From positions 434,001 to 498,000 of the forward strand of contig MCFL01000008.1 in the NCBI GenBank assembly GCA_002102555.1: a stretch of DNA of 64,000 nt, given 5' to 3'. Origin of the DNA: Catenaria anguillulae PL171 (lineage: Eukaryota; Blastocladiomycota; Blastocladiomycetes; Blastocladiales; Catenariaceae). Made by a program: the position numbers and the translations under genes. Below the pieces are notes generated by a model that was not told the origin of the DNA, made no database searches, and saw nothing but the letters and a program-made list of their open reading frames with translations. Shown here piece by piece: positions 42,660 through 51,600 of this stretch; the stretch's first letter is position 1; every line of letters starts with the position of its first letter.

Positions 42660-44528
42660 TCAACCCACCACACCCACCTCCCTGCCAACCCACTTGCCAC
42701 CTGTGCCCGTCCTGCCTCGCCTCTGCTCTTCCGCTTCCACCTCCTCCCTAACAACACTCTGGCCTGCGCTCAAGTCACCCAGATACTCAAACTGTGGCCA
42801 ACCGCCATCGCTTTGCAGCTCCACACCGCCATCCACTACATCCACGTCCACCTCACACTCGTCCTCGTCATGGCCATCGCCATCCACGGAATCCGGCATC
42901 TCGCGCTCGACTTCGGGATCCTCCCACCCCTCCACCTTCACCACGATCAACGACAACCCGGGCGCCGTCACCTCCACATACTCGCCCTCCCTCACCCCCC
43001 TCCTTACGGCCCTCACAAATCTACCCACCAGCTCGGCACTTTTAAATGCAAACCTTAGCGCCAACGTCGGGGGCTCCGTGGCCACAGGCATGACCAATCG
43101 CTCGACCTTGACTGGCCGGAGATCCAAGGGCTGGTCGCCAAACAACACGTCCAGTACATCGTCCTTGTGTGCCGTCGCATCAATGTTGGCCAGTGTCACG
43201 GCCGGCAAAGGTGTGGGTTGGACGGGCGGCGGCGGGGGCGTGGGCGTGGGCGTGAGTGACCGCGGGCGCGGCGTGAGCCAATGCACCTCGGGTTTTCTTG
43301 TGGCCGCCGCCGCCCCACTGGCCATGGGGATGAGCAAAGGTTCAATGGACGCGGGACATTTCGCGTGCAGCCAAGCGTACGCGTGCTTGACCTGGAACGC
43401 CGTGTGAAATCCCAAGATGATGGATTTCACATACACGCCGCGCTTGGTGAGTGCGGGCGGATAGATCGAGTACGAGGCCAGAGGGATGTTGGCGGGCAAG
43501 TGGTTGGTGATGGCGCGCACAATGGTTGCATCAGCAATGTGTGGGAGCAAGTTGGTCAGCCGGAGCCGGTGGTTGGCAGGGTCCTTGGACGTGCGAATGG
43601 TCGGCGGCTTGGCGGCGGCGGGTGACGGCGACGTCGGCCCTTCGGCGCCCGCGCTCGCGCCCGGGATGCGCGGTGGCAGCCATGCGTATTGCACGTCAAT
43701 GTCGTTGGCAGTCAGATTTGGATCGTTGTAGGTTGAGCGTGCGAGCTGCACCAGGTAGGCCATGTCGGCCGTGGCTTCGGCCAGCGTGGCGGGGAGTACG
43801 AGCAAGACGCGCTGGCGCCGATTGGGCAGCGGAGGCGGTACTTGGTGCACGTTGCGCATGCGGGCGCGCCGTTGTTGTTGGTTGGGACGCGCGGCAGTGG
43901 CTGCAGCTGACGGAGGGTTTGTCACGTTAGCAGGAAGCGCTGGTGAGGAACGGTGCGAAGCAGCGGTAACACCAGCAATGTTGCCATTCGTCGTGGCTGG
44001 CGTAGCCGCGACAGAAGCGATTTTGGACGCGAGTTTTTCGATGATGTTGGTGTGTGTAGGGCCTGGATTGGTCCCATTCTGGTTGTGGTTCGGCTGGTGA
44101 AGCGAGGTCATTGGCTGGATGGTGGATGCATAGCCGCTGGTGACTGGAATCAATGGTGCAGGGCGGAACCTCGGATCGTCCTGTGGCCGATGATGCTGCC
44201 GGTGATGATTGTTTGCGGCGGGCCGAGCTCGCGTCGAGGTGGGTGCAGGAGCGGCCCACTCGGAAATGTCAGCGGGGGCGGCAGCCGCGTGAGGAATCTG
44301 GTTCCACTCGTCATCTTGGTCAATCTCTTCGGACACGGCAATCACGGCATCATCGCCATTCACCACCTGTTGTGGGGCGAGCGTGCTTGAGTTGGCGAAG
44401 GTGCCCTCGGCGCCATATGCATTGGGGATGGGTGCCGGATCGGGTGGCGGCGGAGGCGAGGCGGGCCAGTCGGCCTCGAAAATGCCCGGGCGGCTGGCAA
44501 TCACATCAGCGGCGGTTGATCGGAGCAT
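42660..44528 (-). CDS. N-module plus two RRM-like repeats, family member E
   Basis: A single exon of 622 aa from ATG 44528-44526 (MLRSTAADVIASRPG). Unlike A-D, a roughly 235-residue Asn/Thr/Pro-rich start precedes the N-module (RQRVLLVLPATLAEATADM ... DIDVQYAWLPPR, about 238-290). Repeat one starts near residue 321 (NHRLRLTNLLPHI). Repeat two starts near 443 (AVTLANIDATAHKDDVLDVL) and ends EYVEVTAPGLSLIVVKVEG. A strongly acidic stretch (DGDGHDEDECEVDVDV) and a basic tail close the protein. Repeat two is closely matched by the last repeat of gene F 300 bp upstream, so E and F are tandem duplicates forming a second subgroup. Function unknown. Confidence 0.8.
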   Translation of the reverse strand: MLRSTAADVIASRPGIFEADWPASPPPPPDPAPIPNAYGAEGTFANSSTLAPQQVVNGDDAVIAVSEEIDQDDEWNQIPHAAAAPADISEWAAPAPTSTRARPAANNHHRQHHRPQDDPRFRPAPLIPVTSGYASTIQPMTSLHQPNHNQNGTNPGPTHTNIIEKLASKIASVAATPATTNGNIAGVTAASHRSSPALPANVTNPPSAAATAARPNQQQRRARMRNVHQVPPPLPNRRQRVLLVLPATLAEATADMAYLVQLARSTYNDPNLTANDIDVQYAWLPPRIPGASAGAEGPTSPSPAAAKPPTIRTSKDPANHRLRLTNLLPHIADATIVRAITNHLPANIPLASYSIYPPALTKRGVYVKSIILGFHTAFQVKHAYAWLHAKCPASIEPLLIPMASGAAAATRKPEVHWLTPRPRSLTPTPTPPPPPVQPTPLPAVTLANIDATAHKDDVLDVLFGDQPLDLRPVKVERLVMPVATEPPTLALRFAFKSAELVGRFVRAVRRGVREGEYVEVTAPGLSLIVVKVEGWEDPEVEREMPDSVDGDGHDEDECEVDVDVVDGGVELQSDGGWPQFEYLGDLSAGQSVVREEVEAEEQRRGRTGTGGKWVGREVGVVG

Positions 44529-44832
44529 GGCGGCGGGATTGCGCTGGATCGGTCACACGGTCCATGTATCAAGCGGTTGGTTTGGCAAAGAGAATCCACA
44601 AGATTTATTCATACGAACTTTGGACATCAATATTGTTTGCATTCTGTTTTTTTAAGTAAGTATACAAGGACCGCCGATCGATCCATCTGTCCAACAGCTG
44701 TTCCCACTTACCACTCACAGTCGCACTGCCGGCGGGCAACACAACCAAACTTTTGGATGAGAAAATTTATGTATACAAAGGGACACGGACACAAAAATGA
44801 AGGCCTACGGAAACAGCGGCTGGCCATGACCT
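44529..44832. other. Gap between family members E and F
   Basis: About 300 bp, AT-richer than its neighbours, with a T-run near 44,646. It holds the 5' flank of E and the 3' flank of F. Nothing else was seen. Confidence 0.4.
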
Positions 44833-45771
44833 TCACTCCTCGGCCAAATCGCGTGCAAACTCGAAAAGCAACTCATCCTCTTGACTCTGGACGACGCGAC
44901 GTCTTGGATGATTCGACGTGACCCGCTGCTCATCCTCGTCCTTGTCCTCCTCCTCTTCGCCCACATGCACCACCCGCAGCCGCATCCTAGGTGCCGTAAT
45001 CTCTACGAATTCGCCCTGCTTGACCCCGCGCTCCACATAGGCGGCAAACCGCTGGACGACCGCCTCGGTCGCAAACACAAAGCGAATGCCCATGGTTGGC
45101 GGGTCCATGGGTGGCATGTCCATCCGGTCAGCTCTGAGTGGGGCAGGAAACTGGTCACGGATTGGACCGAGCAGAATGTCGAGCACGTCGTCCCTGTGTG
45201 CCGTGGCGTCAATGTTGGCAATGGTGACGGACGGCCCTGAAGTAGGCGTGTTTTGCACATGACCGCCGTTGGGAGACTGCTGTAGGTGACGGCTGGATGG
45301 CGTCGACCTGTTGCGGCCATTGAACGCACGCTTTCCGGATCCAGATGAGGCAGCACCAGGCCGTGACAACGAGCTGCTGCCAATCCACACGACCTCGGAA
45401 CGCAATCCCCGGCAAACAATGCCCTTCAACTGGCCACTACGCAAGCCTTTGGTGATGGATTCCATGCACGCTTCCGCCAGCGCACGCGAGTCAAACCCCA
45501 GTGTGAGTGTTCTTGTGTTGACGTCCTGGTTGACCAACCTTGGGTGAGAGACTGTGCATGCTTGAAGCACGTGAGTTGTTGGTCGCGGGTGGTTGGGCGG
45601 AATCAGGATCGCGAGTAGGCGCGGGACGGTGTAGGATGGGTGCAGGTTGGACACGGTGAATTTGAACTGTGGTCCAGCAGAAGGCTTTGGCTGAGCCGGC
45701 GGTTGGATTGCTGTTGATGGCTGCGGTGTTTGGTCGATAGAAGGTGAAGTTGCGGGTACGGTTGCGGTCAA
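44833..45771 (-). pseudogene. RRM-like family member F, lacking start codon and N-module (5' part displaced)
   Basis: Two RRM-like repeats (QFKFTVSNLHPSY at about residue 34; SVTIANIDATAHRDDVLDIL at about 178) with an acidic C-terminal stretch, matching member E. The frame has no ATG: upstream it hits a stop inside the inverted repeat at 45776-45792. The N-module present in every other member is missing. A lone N-module in the same orientation lies at 56,365-56,841, on the far side of the inserted unit bounded by that inverted repeat. The simplest reading is one ancestral gene split by the insertion. A remaining possibility is a very long intron spanning the insertion, which transcript data could test. 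Confidence 0.7.
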
Positions 45772-45775
45772 GATG

Positions 45776-45792
45776 TGCGAAAGGTGATCATC
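45776..45792 (+). repeat. 17-bp inverted repeat, left copy
   Basis: TGCGAAAGGTGATCATC here is the exact reverse complement of 56401-56417. The copies mark the edges of the DNA that separates the RRM-like part from the lone N-module. No convincing direct target duplication was found outside them. Confidence 0.75.
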
Positions 45793-46374
45793 AGGTCACC
45801 TGAAGTATCTGTCAGGATTTTCCCCCAGGACCTCGCGTCCGTCAAGCCTCTTTTCTGGTCCCACGTGATCAAGGCCCACCTCAAAAGTCAAAGCCGAACA
45901 TGCGGCAACCTAGGCAGCAGGCAGGTATAATTTGGCAGCAGGCAGGTGGAAATTCGTTTGGTCAAGGCTGCGGCAACTTGGCAGCAGGCAGGTGTAAATG
46001 TATTTGGTCAAGGAAAACGTAAACAATCGAAGAGAAAAGCGGTCACATCAAACACATTGACATTGCTTCAAAGGTTCACAAGAAAGAGTAAAGGCGGCGC
46101 ATCAGACAAGACGTAGACGTATTCACGCGGTCCTACGGTTCACCACGCCTGAAGTCAAACGGAAGGAAGGATTGTAAGTCTCGCTGTTGGAAACGGAGAT
46201 CAGGGGCAATGGAAATGCGTACGGGCTTGAGGGGAAGCCCCGGAGCTACTGGTGGGCAGATCGGCCACATGATCCTCGGAAATTGGGAGTGGTTGGGACT
46301 TGAACGCATTCATAAGAACGATCAGGTTGTTTTTGTTGTCGAGGAGGAGACGCCCAGCACCAGCAATCTTTTGC
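45793..46374. other. Non-coding part of the candidate inserted unit
   Basis: Holds the minisatellite at 45901-46012 and otherwise unrecognised DNA. No Walker A motif is encoded here, so the helicase downstream is 5'-shortened. Confidence 0.5.
45901..46012 (+). repeat. Minisatellite with GGCAGCAGGCAGGT core
   Basis: Three copies of GGCAGCAGGCAGGT separated by AT-rich spacers. The last two are followed by TTTGGTCAAGG, and two are preceded by GCGGCAAC. Unit lengths vary from about 24 to 48 bp. Confidence 0.8.
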
Positions 46375-47065
46375 GTATACACAGCACCAAGCCTTCTGGA
46401 CGCCGTTGATAAGTCTCTGCGCCTGTACCGCCAGCAACCACACTTCGTCTTCGGCGGATGCCTGGTCTTGCTCACAGGCGACTTTTATCAACTGCCTCCA
46501 GTCAAAGGAATCAGCTTGTACATGGCTTTGTGTGCTGCAGGCTTGGTCACAAAATCCAAGAAGAAAAGAGCAGACAGCTCTGCACGAGGCCTGGAACTGT
46601 TTCGGTCTTTGATTGGCGTTTTGTGCCTCAACGACAGCAAGAGGTTTGACTTTGACTTGCCATGGAAGATTGACATGATGCTTGCCAGGCGAGGACAGTA
46701 TCCGGCCCCTTCTAAGCAGATCTTGACTTCAAGAACATCCGGCGAAATAGACCAGACAGATCCGTCATTTGTCTCAAGATTTTCTATGAAGTCCCTCACG
46801 ATCGTGACAAACTCGAATGTTGACCGCCACCAGATAAATTGGGCGGTCGTTCCGAAAATCGCGCGCGAAAGACTGATTGCCGACTCTACCCCTGACGAGG
46901 ACGGCCATGTTAACCCCGATCCGTTCCGGGTATTCCTCCTACCAGCAGGTCTTGGCGTGAACGAGTCGGTTCCAGGCCTCACCGCGTCTGAGAAGAGGCA
47001 GCTCCGTTCGCAGAATGACCGCGAGACGGGAAACCTCCTGGCACTGTTGCCCATCTTTCGTCATG
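46375..47065 (+). pseudogene. Pif1-like helicase, middle part, 5' of the Plavaka insertion
   Basis: The plus-strand frame contains LLDAVDKSLR, FGGCLVLLTGDFYQLPPVKG (helicase motif III of Pif1-like enzymes) and the following Lys/Arg-rich region. The Walker A and B motifs expected upstream are not found. The frame meets the left end of the Plavaka element at 47,066 after a CATG that recurs at the far side, where the remaining Pif1 motifs resume at 55,704. Pif1-family helicases unwind DNA 5' to 3'. As placed, this copy cannot make a full enzyme. Confidence 0.75.
47062..47065. repeat. Target duplication of the Plavaka element, left copy (CATG)
   Basis: CATG precedes the left terminal inverted repeat and recurs at 55700-55703. 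Because CATG is itself palindromic, a shorter 2-bp AT duplication with one more base in the terminal repeat is also possible. Confidence 0.65.
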
Positions 47066-47371
47066 AAAGTGGTTGGGGCTGAAGTTTGGAGAATCCTGCA
47101 AAAGTCTGCAAAAGTGTGCAGATTTCGGCCAGGTTGGCCAGCTCGGGCGGGAGGGCAGATGTCGGCCGATTCCGGCCCATTTTTCCCAGAGTGAGCTGTC
47201 GTGTGGTGAGAATACAGAATTCGGCCAAGCAATGGCCGCCGTCATTTTGCCACATTACACGTCTGCCAAGGCTGGCAAGAATGCGTTCTGCGAGCCGAAG
47301 TTGGCGCAATTTGGCGGAGGAAGAATAATACATTGGTTCCCATTTATCACATACAAACACCCTTCCCACAC

Positions 47372-49403
47372 CTACAAACCATCCTCCAAGTCATCGTCCG
47401 TCTCCTCACTCACCCCCTCTGCCTCCCCATCCAACGTGCGCAACGCGACACGGATCCCCGACGTCATGACGGCCAGTGAGGCCTGAGCTGCTGGCTTCGT
47501 GCTTGTCAGCACCGCGAGCATCTTGGCGTAGTGCACATTGACGGCGTCACTGCGTTGACCTTGCCCAACGGAGCCGCGGTCGGCCAACGAGTCATGCAGA
47601 GTGGTTGCATTCAAGTGCTTGGCGAATAAGTGGGCGCCCTAAACACGACAGCGAGGTGAACGTGTGAGAAGTGCATAATTGCATGAGCGACAAACCATGA
47701 TGTACCAGGGCATAGAAGCAAGCCACCACTCTGGGCATGTAGTCGCCAATGCGTTGTCCGCGCAAAGCGAGGATCTTGGCAAGGGCAAGGCGGAGCTGGT
47801 ACTCTGCAAAGGCCGAAAAGAGGGGGTCAGCTTGCGATGGATCAGAAGGGATGCGGCGGGAAAAAAGCGCATACTTGAGCCCCTCGTGTCAATCGTTTCC
47901 CTGATCAGGGCCGCAAACAACACGCTCATGGTGGTCTTGCTCGAGTCTTGCATGGTGACGACGGCGCGGAACAGTTTGGCGTCCTCTGCCAGGTCGCTGT
48001 CGCCGACCCAAACGAGGGCCTCGGCAAAGTGACCCGCGCCGTCAACGCCGTGGACTTTCGTCAGAGCCGGGTCCATGACGCGGGAGAACGCGGTCACGAT
48101 GACCTTTTTCAAGCCGGCACGAGCATCGACCAAACACTGGCGGAACTAAGCACGAGAATGAAAAACAGCCGACGCAATGTACGAATGAGTTGGTAATCGA
48201 CGAGATGCGCATGATGAAATGAAAAGTTGAGTACCTGCTCCTCCGTCAATGCCGTGCGCGGAACGATGCACTTGTACTGTGCAAACAACACATTGGCGAG
48301 CAACTCGCGCACGATAATCCCGTCAAGGATGAGGAACGCGCGGGCGAAGACGGCAGAGTGCTTGTCGTCATGGTCGCATGCCTGGAATCCAAGAGGTGCG
48401 GTGACCGTGAGCACTTGTGACGGCGGCAGCGCCGCAGGATTGATGGTCGTTGTCGTCGTGTTGGTGGGTCGAGGGAGGGAAGTCGACGCCGGCGCAAGCA
48501 TGTTAAACTCATTGTCGCCCTACACAGGGTCTGTCAGTCAGGAAAATCAGCTGTTGAGAGAAAACTGTTCAGCGTACGTAAACAGAAACTGGATCCTCAT
48601 CTCCCTCATCGTCCCCATCCTCATTGTCCTCATTGTCCTCATCGTCCTCACCGTCATCGTCATCCTCGTCATCCTCGTCATCGTCATCGTCGTGACCATC
48701 CTCGTCTTGACTGTCCTCGTCTTGACTGTCCTCGTCTTGACTGTCCTCGTCTTGACTGTCCTCGTCTTGACCGTCCTCGTCTTGACCGTCCTCGTCTTGA
48801 CCGTCCTCGTCTTGGTCCTCGTCTTCAGAGTCCTCGCCGTCACCGTGCACGTCTTTCTCGATCAAGTCGGCCTGGTCGACATCCATGTCCTCGTCGTCGG
48901 AATCGGAATCGGGCTTGAGAATCTCCATCGCGGCTCGGCGAGCAGCAGATGCGGACAGCTTCTTGACACTGGTCTTTTTGGGGGTGATCTTCTTGCCAGC
49001 CTTTTCACGAGTTGCCAGTGGTCAGGCGGGGGTTAGCGCAGGCGCCGGTGGTCAGGCGGGGGTTAGCGCAGGTGTGAGAGAGGTCGATATTGATTGTACG
49101 CACGCTGGCTTTGCCTTTGGCAACCTTGTTGAGGGATGTGGGCGGCTTGCTCGGTGTCTTAAGCTGGTCAGAGGCCGACTTGGCCAGCTTCTCGGCGGCA
49201 GCCGACGGTGCACTGGGAGTGTCCTTGCCCTGCTTGTTGCCCGCCTTCTTGAGAGTCGAGCTCGTCTTACGGGCACCGGTTGGCGTCTCGGGCATGCCGG
49301 CGGAGCCATGCTTCTTCTTGTTGACGGTCGAGACGGCAGCCGAGGTGGCGGTCGCGGCGGCGCTCGCGGGCGTGTTGGGTTCGGGCTTCCTGTTCTTGGC
49401 CAT
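47372..49403 (-). CDS. Plavaka accessory protein with acidic repeats, six exons
   Basis: Exons 49403-49104, 49000-48578, 48519-48235, 48145-47875, 47803-47706 and 47638-47372; introns 58-103 bp; all phases agree, giving 547 aa. Residues 1-100 are Ala/Thr/Ser/Lys-rich with many basic patches (MAKNRKPEPNTPASA), as in a DNA-binding or nuclear tail. Residues 101-241 hold a basic block (KKITPKKTSVKKLS), then a strongly acidic run of QDEDG/QDEDS pentapeptides coded by a 15-bp tandem repeat. The rest is a compact helical domain (LTEEQFRQCLVDARAGLKK ... VHGVDGAGHFAEALVWVG ... RIGDYMPRVVACFYAL) that I do not recognise. Position inside the element and divergence from the transposase suggest a helper in transposition or repression. 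Intron 1 has a weak AAAAG acceptor. Confidence 0.7.
48701..48814 (+). repeat. 15-bp tandem repeat coding the acidic run
   Basis: Seven and a half units of CTCGTCTTGACTGTC (later units with CCGTC) encode, on the minus strand, repeated Gln-Asp-Glu-Asp-Ser/Gly. Near-identical units suggest recent expansion by slippage. Confidence 0.9.
49021..49072 (-). repeat. 30-bp-period direct duplication inside accessory intron 1
   Basis: GTCAGGCGGGGGTTAGCGCA with two more shared bases occurs twice, starting at 49021 and 49051. On the coding strand each copy offers CTAAC and CTGAC branch-point-like sequences. Confidence 0.85.
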
Positions 49404-50039
49404 GGTGGAGTGTGCTAAGGCTAACAAGGCAGATTGCGAGTGGCCATGGTGGTGGGTGATTCCTGGGGAGGAACAGCTATGGACGAGAGATTGGACGGGT
49501 TCGAGGCGGCAGCGGCACTGCAGAGCTCGAGCAAACGGCGGTCACTGTGCAACTGATCGCTCGATGGACTCCCCACATGGGATACCAACCACTTACACTG
49601 CAAAACCGGCTGCTGACTGTAGTCAACGCCCAAACGGTGTGACCTGGTGGCAAAGCGGCTGTCAGCGTTTCATTCATGCTCATGATTTTGTGTGTATGTT
49701 CCCGATGGTTGTGTCCCTCATCGTGCTTTCGATCTCGGTTCACTCGTCTCCATCACGAATGTTCGCACCGCATGCAGGTTCGCGCTCGCATTCCAGCAAA
49801 TTGGCCGCGAACAAGCGGTGTTTCAAGATTTCTCAAACACGCGCTTCATGCTTCCATCCAGCTTTCCTGCAGTCACTACCGCGATGGCCGGGCACGCCAT
49901 CGGAAAAGCAGCCTACGGATATACCATTTCAAGCATTTCCAAATGCATGGTTCTACTTTCCGAAGCCTTTCGCATAGTCTCGTTCCAGACCCACCTTCTA
50001 CGGGCTGATCGTTTTGATCGTTGATCGCAATCATGCGTC
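49404..50039. other. Transposon spacer, left part
   Basis: The upstream region of the accessory gene. Open frames cross it on both strands, but none has a recognisable motif or a plausible start. It may hold the divergent promoters. Confidence 0.4.
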
Positions 50040-51290
50040 CTCCTCAGGAGGGTCTGGTAAAATTTGCGATGGTCGGGTAAGTGTGATTTTTCCTCGCACT
50101 ACAGACATGCCAGTAACAAGTGGAAAATGCCAAACGATAGCGCACGCCGAACCGCTGATTCTGTGAAAGTTTGAAATTTTTTCTGCCACCGCAGCGCCAT
50201 ACACGAACCAAAAACCAAACTCGACCACCCGAACTGGTCCCACTTGACCGCCTTCCCGAGCAGCTACAGTCTAGCCACTAGTGTCAAAATGTGCGCCGTA
50301 GAAAACTGCATTAATAAAGTACCCTCCGCTTGTGAGGATCTGGAGCCCTTCGCCCACAAAGGCGCCGGTTAGGCATGTCGCGTAGACGTAGGCGTAGAGG
50401 GCTCAAAAATCATCGGATCCGCCTTATTTTTGTTGGAATCGGTATCTCCGTTTAGTCGCAAAACATCCGTGCTGGAAATGTCTGCCTTGTTGCATTTAGA
50501 GTATTTACGCCAGAAAGATCCGAACACTTGCTCCTGGATCGTAAAAGAAAACAAAAACACCGGCTAACCGGCTCGGTCACAGTCACCTGAACTCCGGCTC
50601 GCCAAAACCACCCATATTTATACGGCTGGCATGTGTTGGGTCGTTTGGGACCAGATGGCCGCCATTTTTTGATAGCTTGGACGCACAAGGCATGTGATAC
50701 TTTTTCATAAGTCGGAGAGTGATATTGGACCAGAGTGGGACCTCCCTGTATTCAGTTTACCTGCGCGCAGTGTTCATGTATTAACTCGCCAGTTAACAGG
50801 CATAAGCCTGCCAAAACAGAAAGGCACGATATACGGAATGAAATATTAATACAGCAATTTGGGAGCTTTGCCTCTCCATAAAGATGATGATCCTGACAAA
50901 AATAAGGCGGATCCGACAGTTTTTGAGTCCTCTACGCCTTGATCTGTGCCGGGCGGCCAGTCAGCGCTCTGGAAGACGAAGGGCTCCAGATCCTCACAAG
51001 CAGAGGGTACTTTACTAATGCAGTTTTCTACGGCGCACATTTTGACACTAGTGGCTAGACTGTAGCTGCTCGGGAAGGCGGTCAAGTGGGACCAGTTCGG
51101 GTGGTCGAGTTTGGTTTTTGGTTCGTGTATGGCGCTGCGGTGGCAGAAAAAATTTCAAACTTTCACAGAATCAGCGGTTCGGCGTGCGCTATCGTTTGGC
51201 ATTTTCCACTTGTTACTGGCATGTCTGTAGTGCGAGGAAAAATCACACTTACCCGACCATCGCAAATTTTTCCAGACCCTCTACGAGGAG
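50040..51290. mobile_element. Long-inverted-repeat (foldback/MITE-like) element inside the transposon
   Basis: The sequence from about 50,040 to 50,440 returns in reverse complement at about 50,895-51,290, with a stretch of roughly 300 bp nearly identical and a more diverged inner part (GGATCCGCCTTATTTTTGT on both arms). The middle 450 bp is unique. The outer ends read GAGGGTCTGG...CCAGACCCTC, with a CTCCTC-like stretch beyond each. No transposase is encoded. The arms would form a long hairpin. It separates the accessory and transposase promoters and either inserted there or is part of the transposon's own structure. Confidence 0.75.
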
Positions 51291-51600
51291 TGTGACCACT
51301 GCTGATCACACGCGCGATCAACGTTGTATGATCGACCAAGTGGAGGGTATGGATTCGAGACTAGCGATTCCACCGTACCGATTCAACCGATCGGCTCGCT
51401 TGGCGGAAGTAACACACCATGACATGATACATCGCTTTGGTTGGCGGCCAACGCATACAGCAGCGTCGACAGAGACAAACGGCAGCAAGTCAACTGCTCT
51501 GTTATGTACATGACCCGACCCACGCCGCCAAAGCTCCAACCATGTCCATGCTACGACTGACGTCCAGTTCAATGCACGTTGCCCACCACACCAATCCGCC
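51291..51600. other. 5' flank of the transposase gene
   Basis: A 310-bp stretch between the inverted-repeat element and the transposase ATG. No separate feature was recognised. Confidence 0.4.

Noticed and set aside
45771-45771. TTG as a possible start for gene F
   Set aside because: A stop lies just upstream, and relatives start with ATG before an N-module. Loss of the 5' part explains it better.
48701-48814. Possible CRISPR-like regular repeat
   Set aside because: The 15-bp units are contiguous without spacers and encode a protein repeat.
48227-49036. Plus-strand frame with LTVLVLTVLV repeats, resembling a membrane protein
   Set aside because: It is the complement of the acidic QDED repeat in the accessory gene; the hydrophobic run is an artefact of that repeat.
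50031-51295. Two nearly identical 70-residue open frames facing each other
   Set aside because: They are the two arms of the long inverted repeat, not protein genes.
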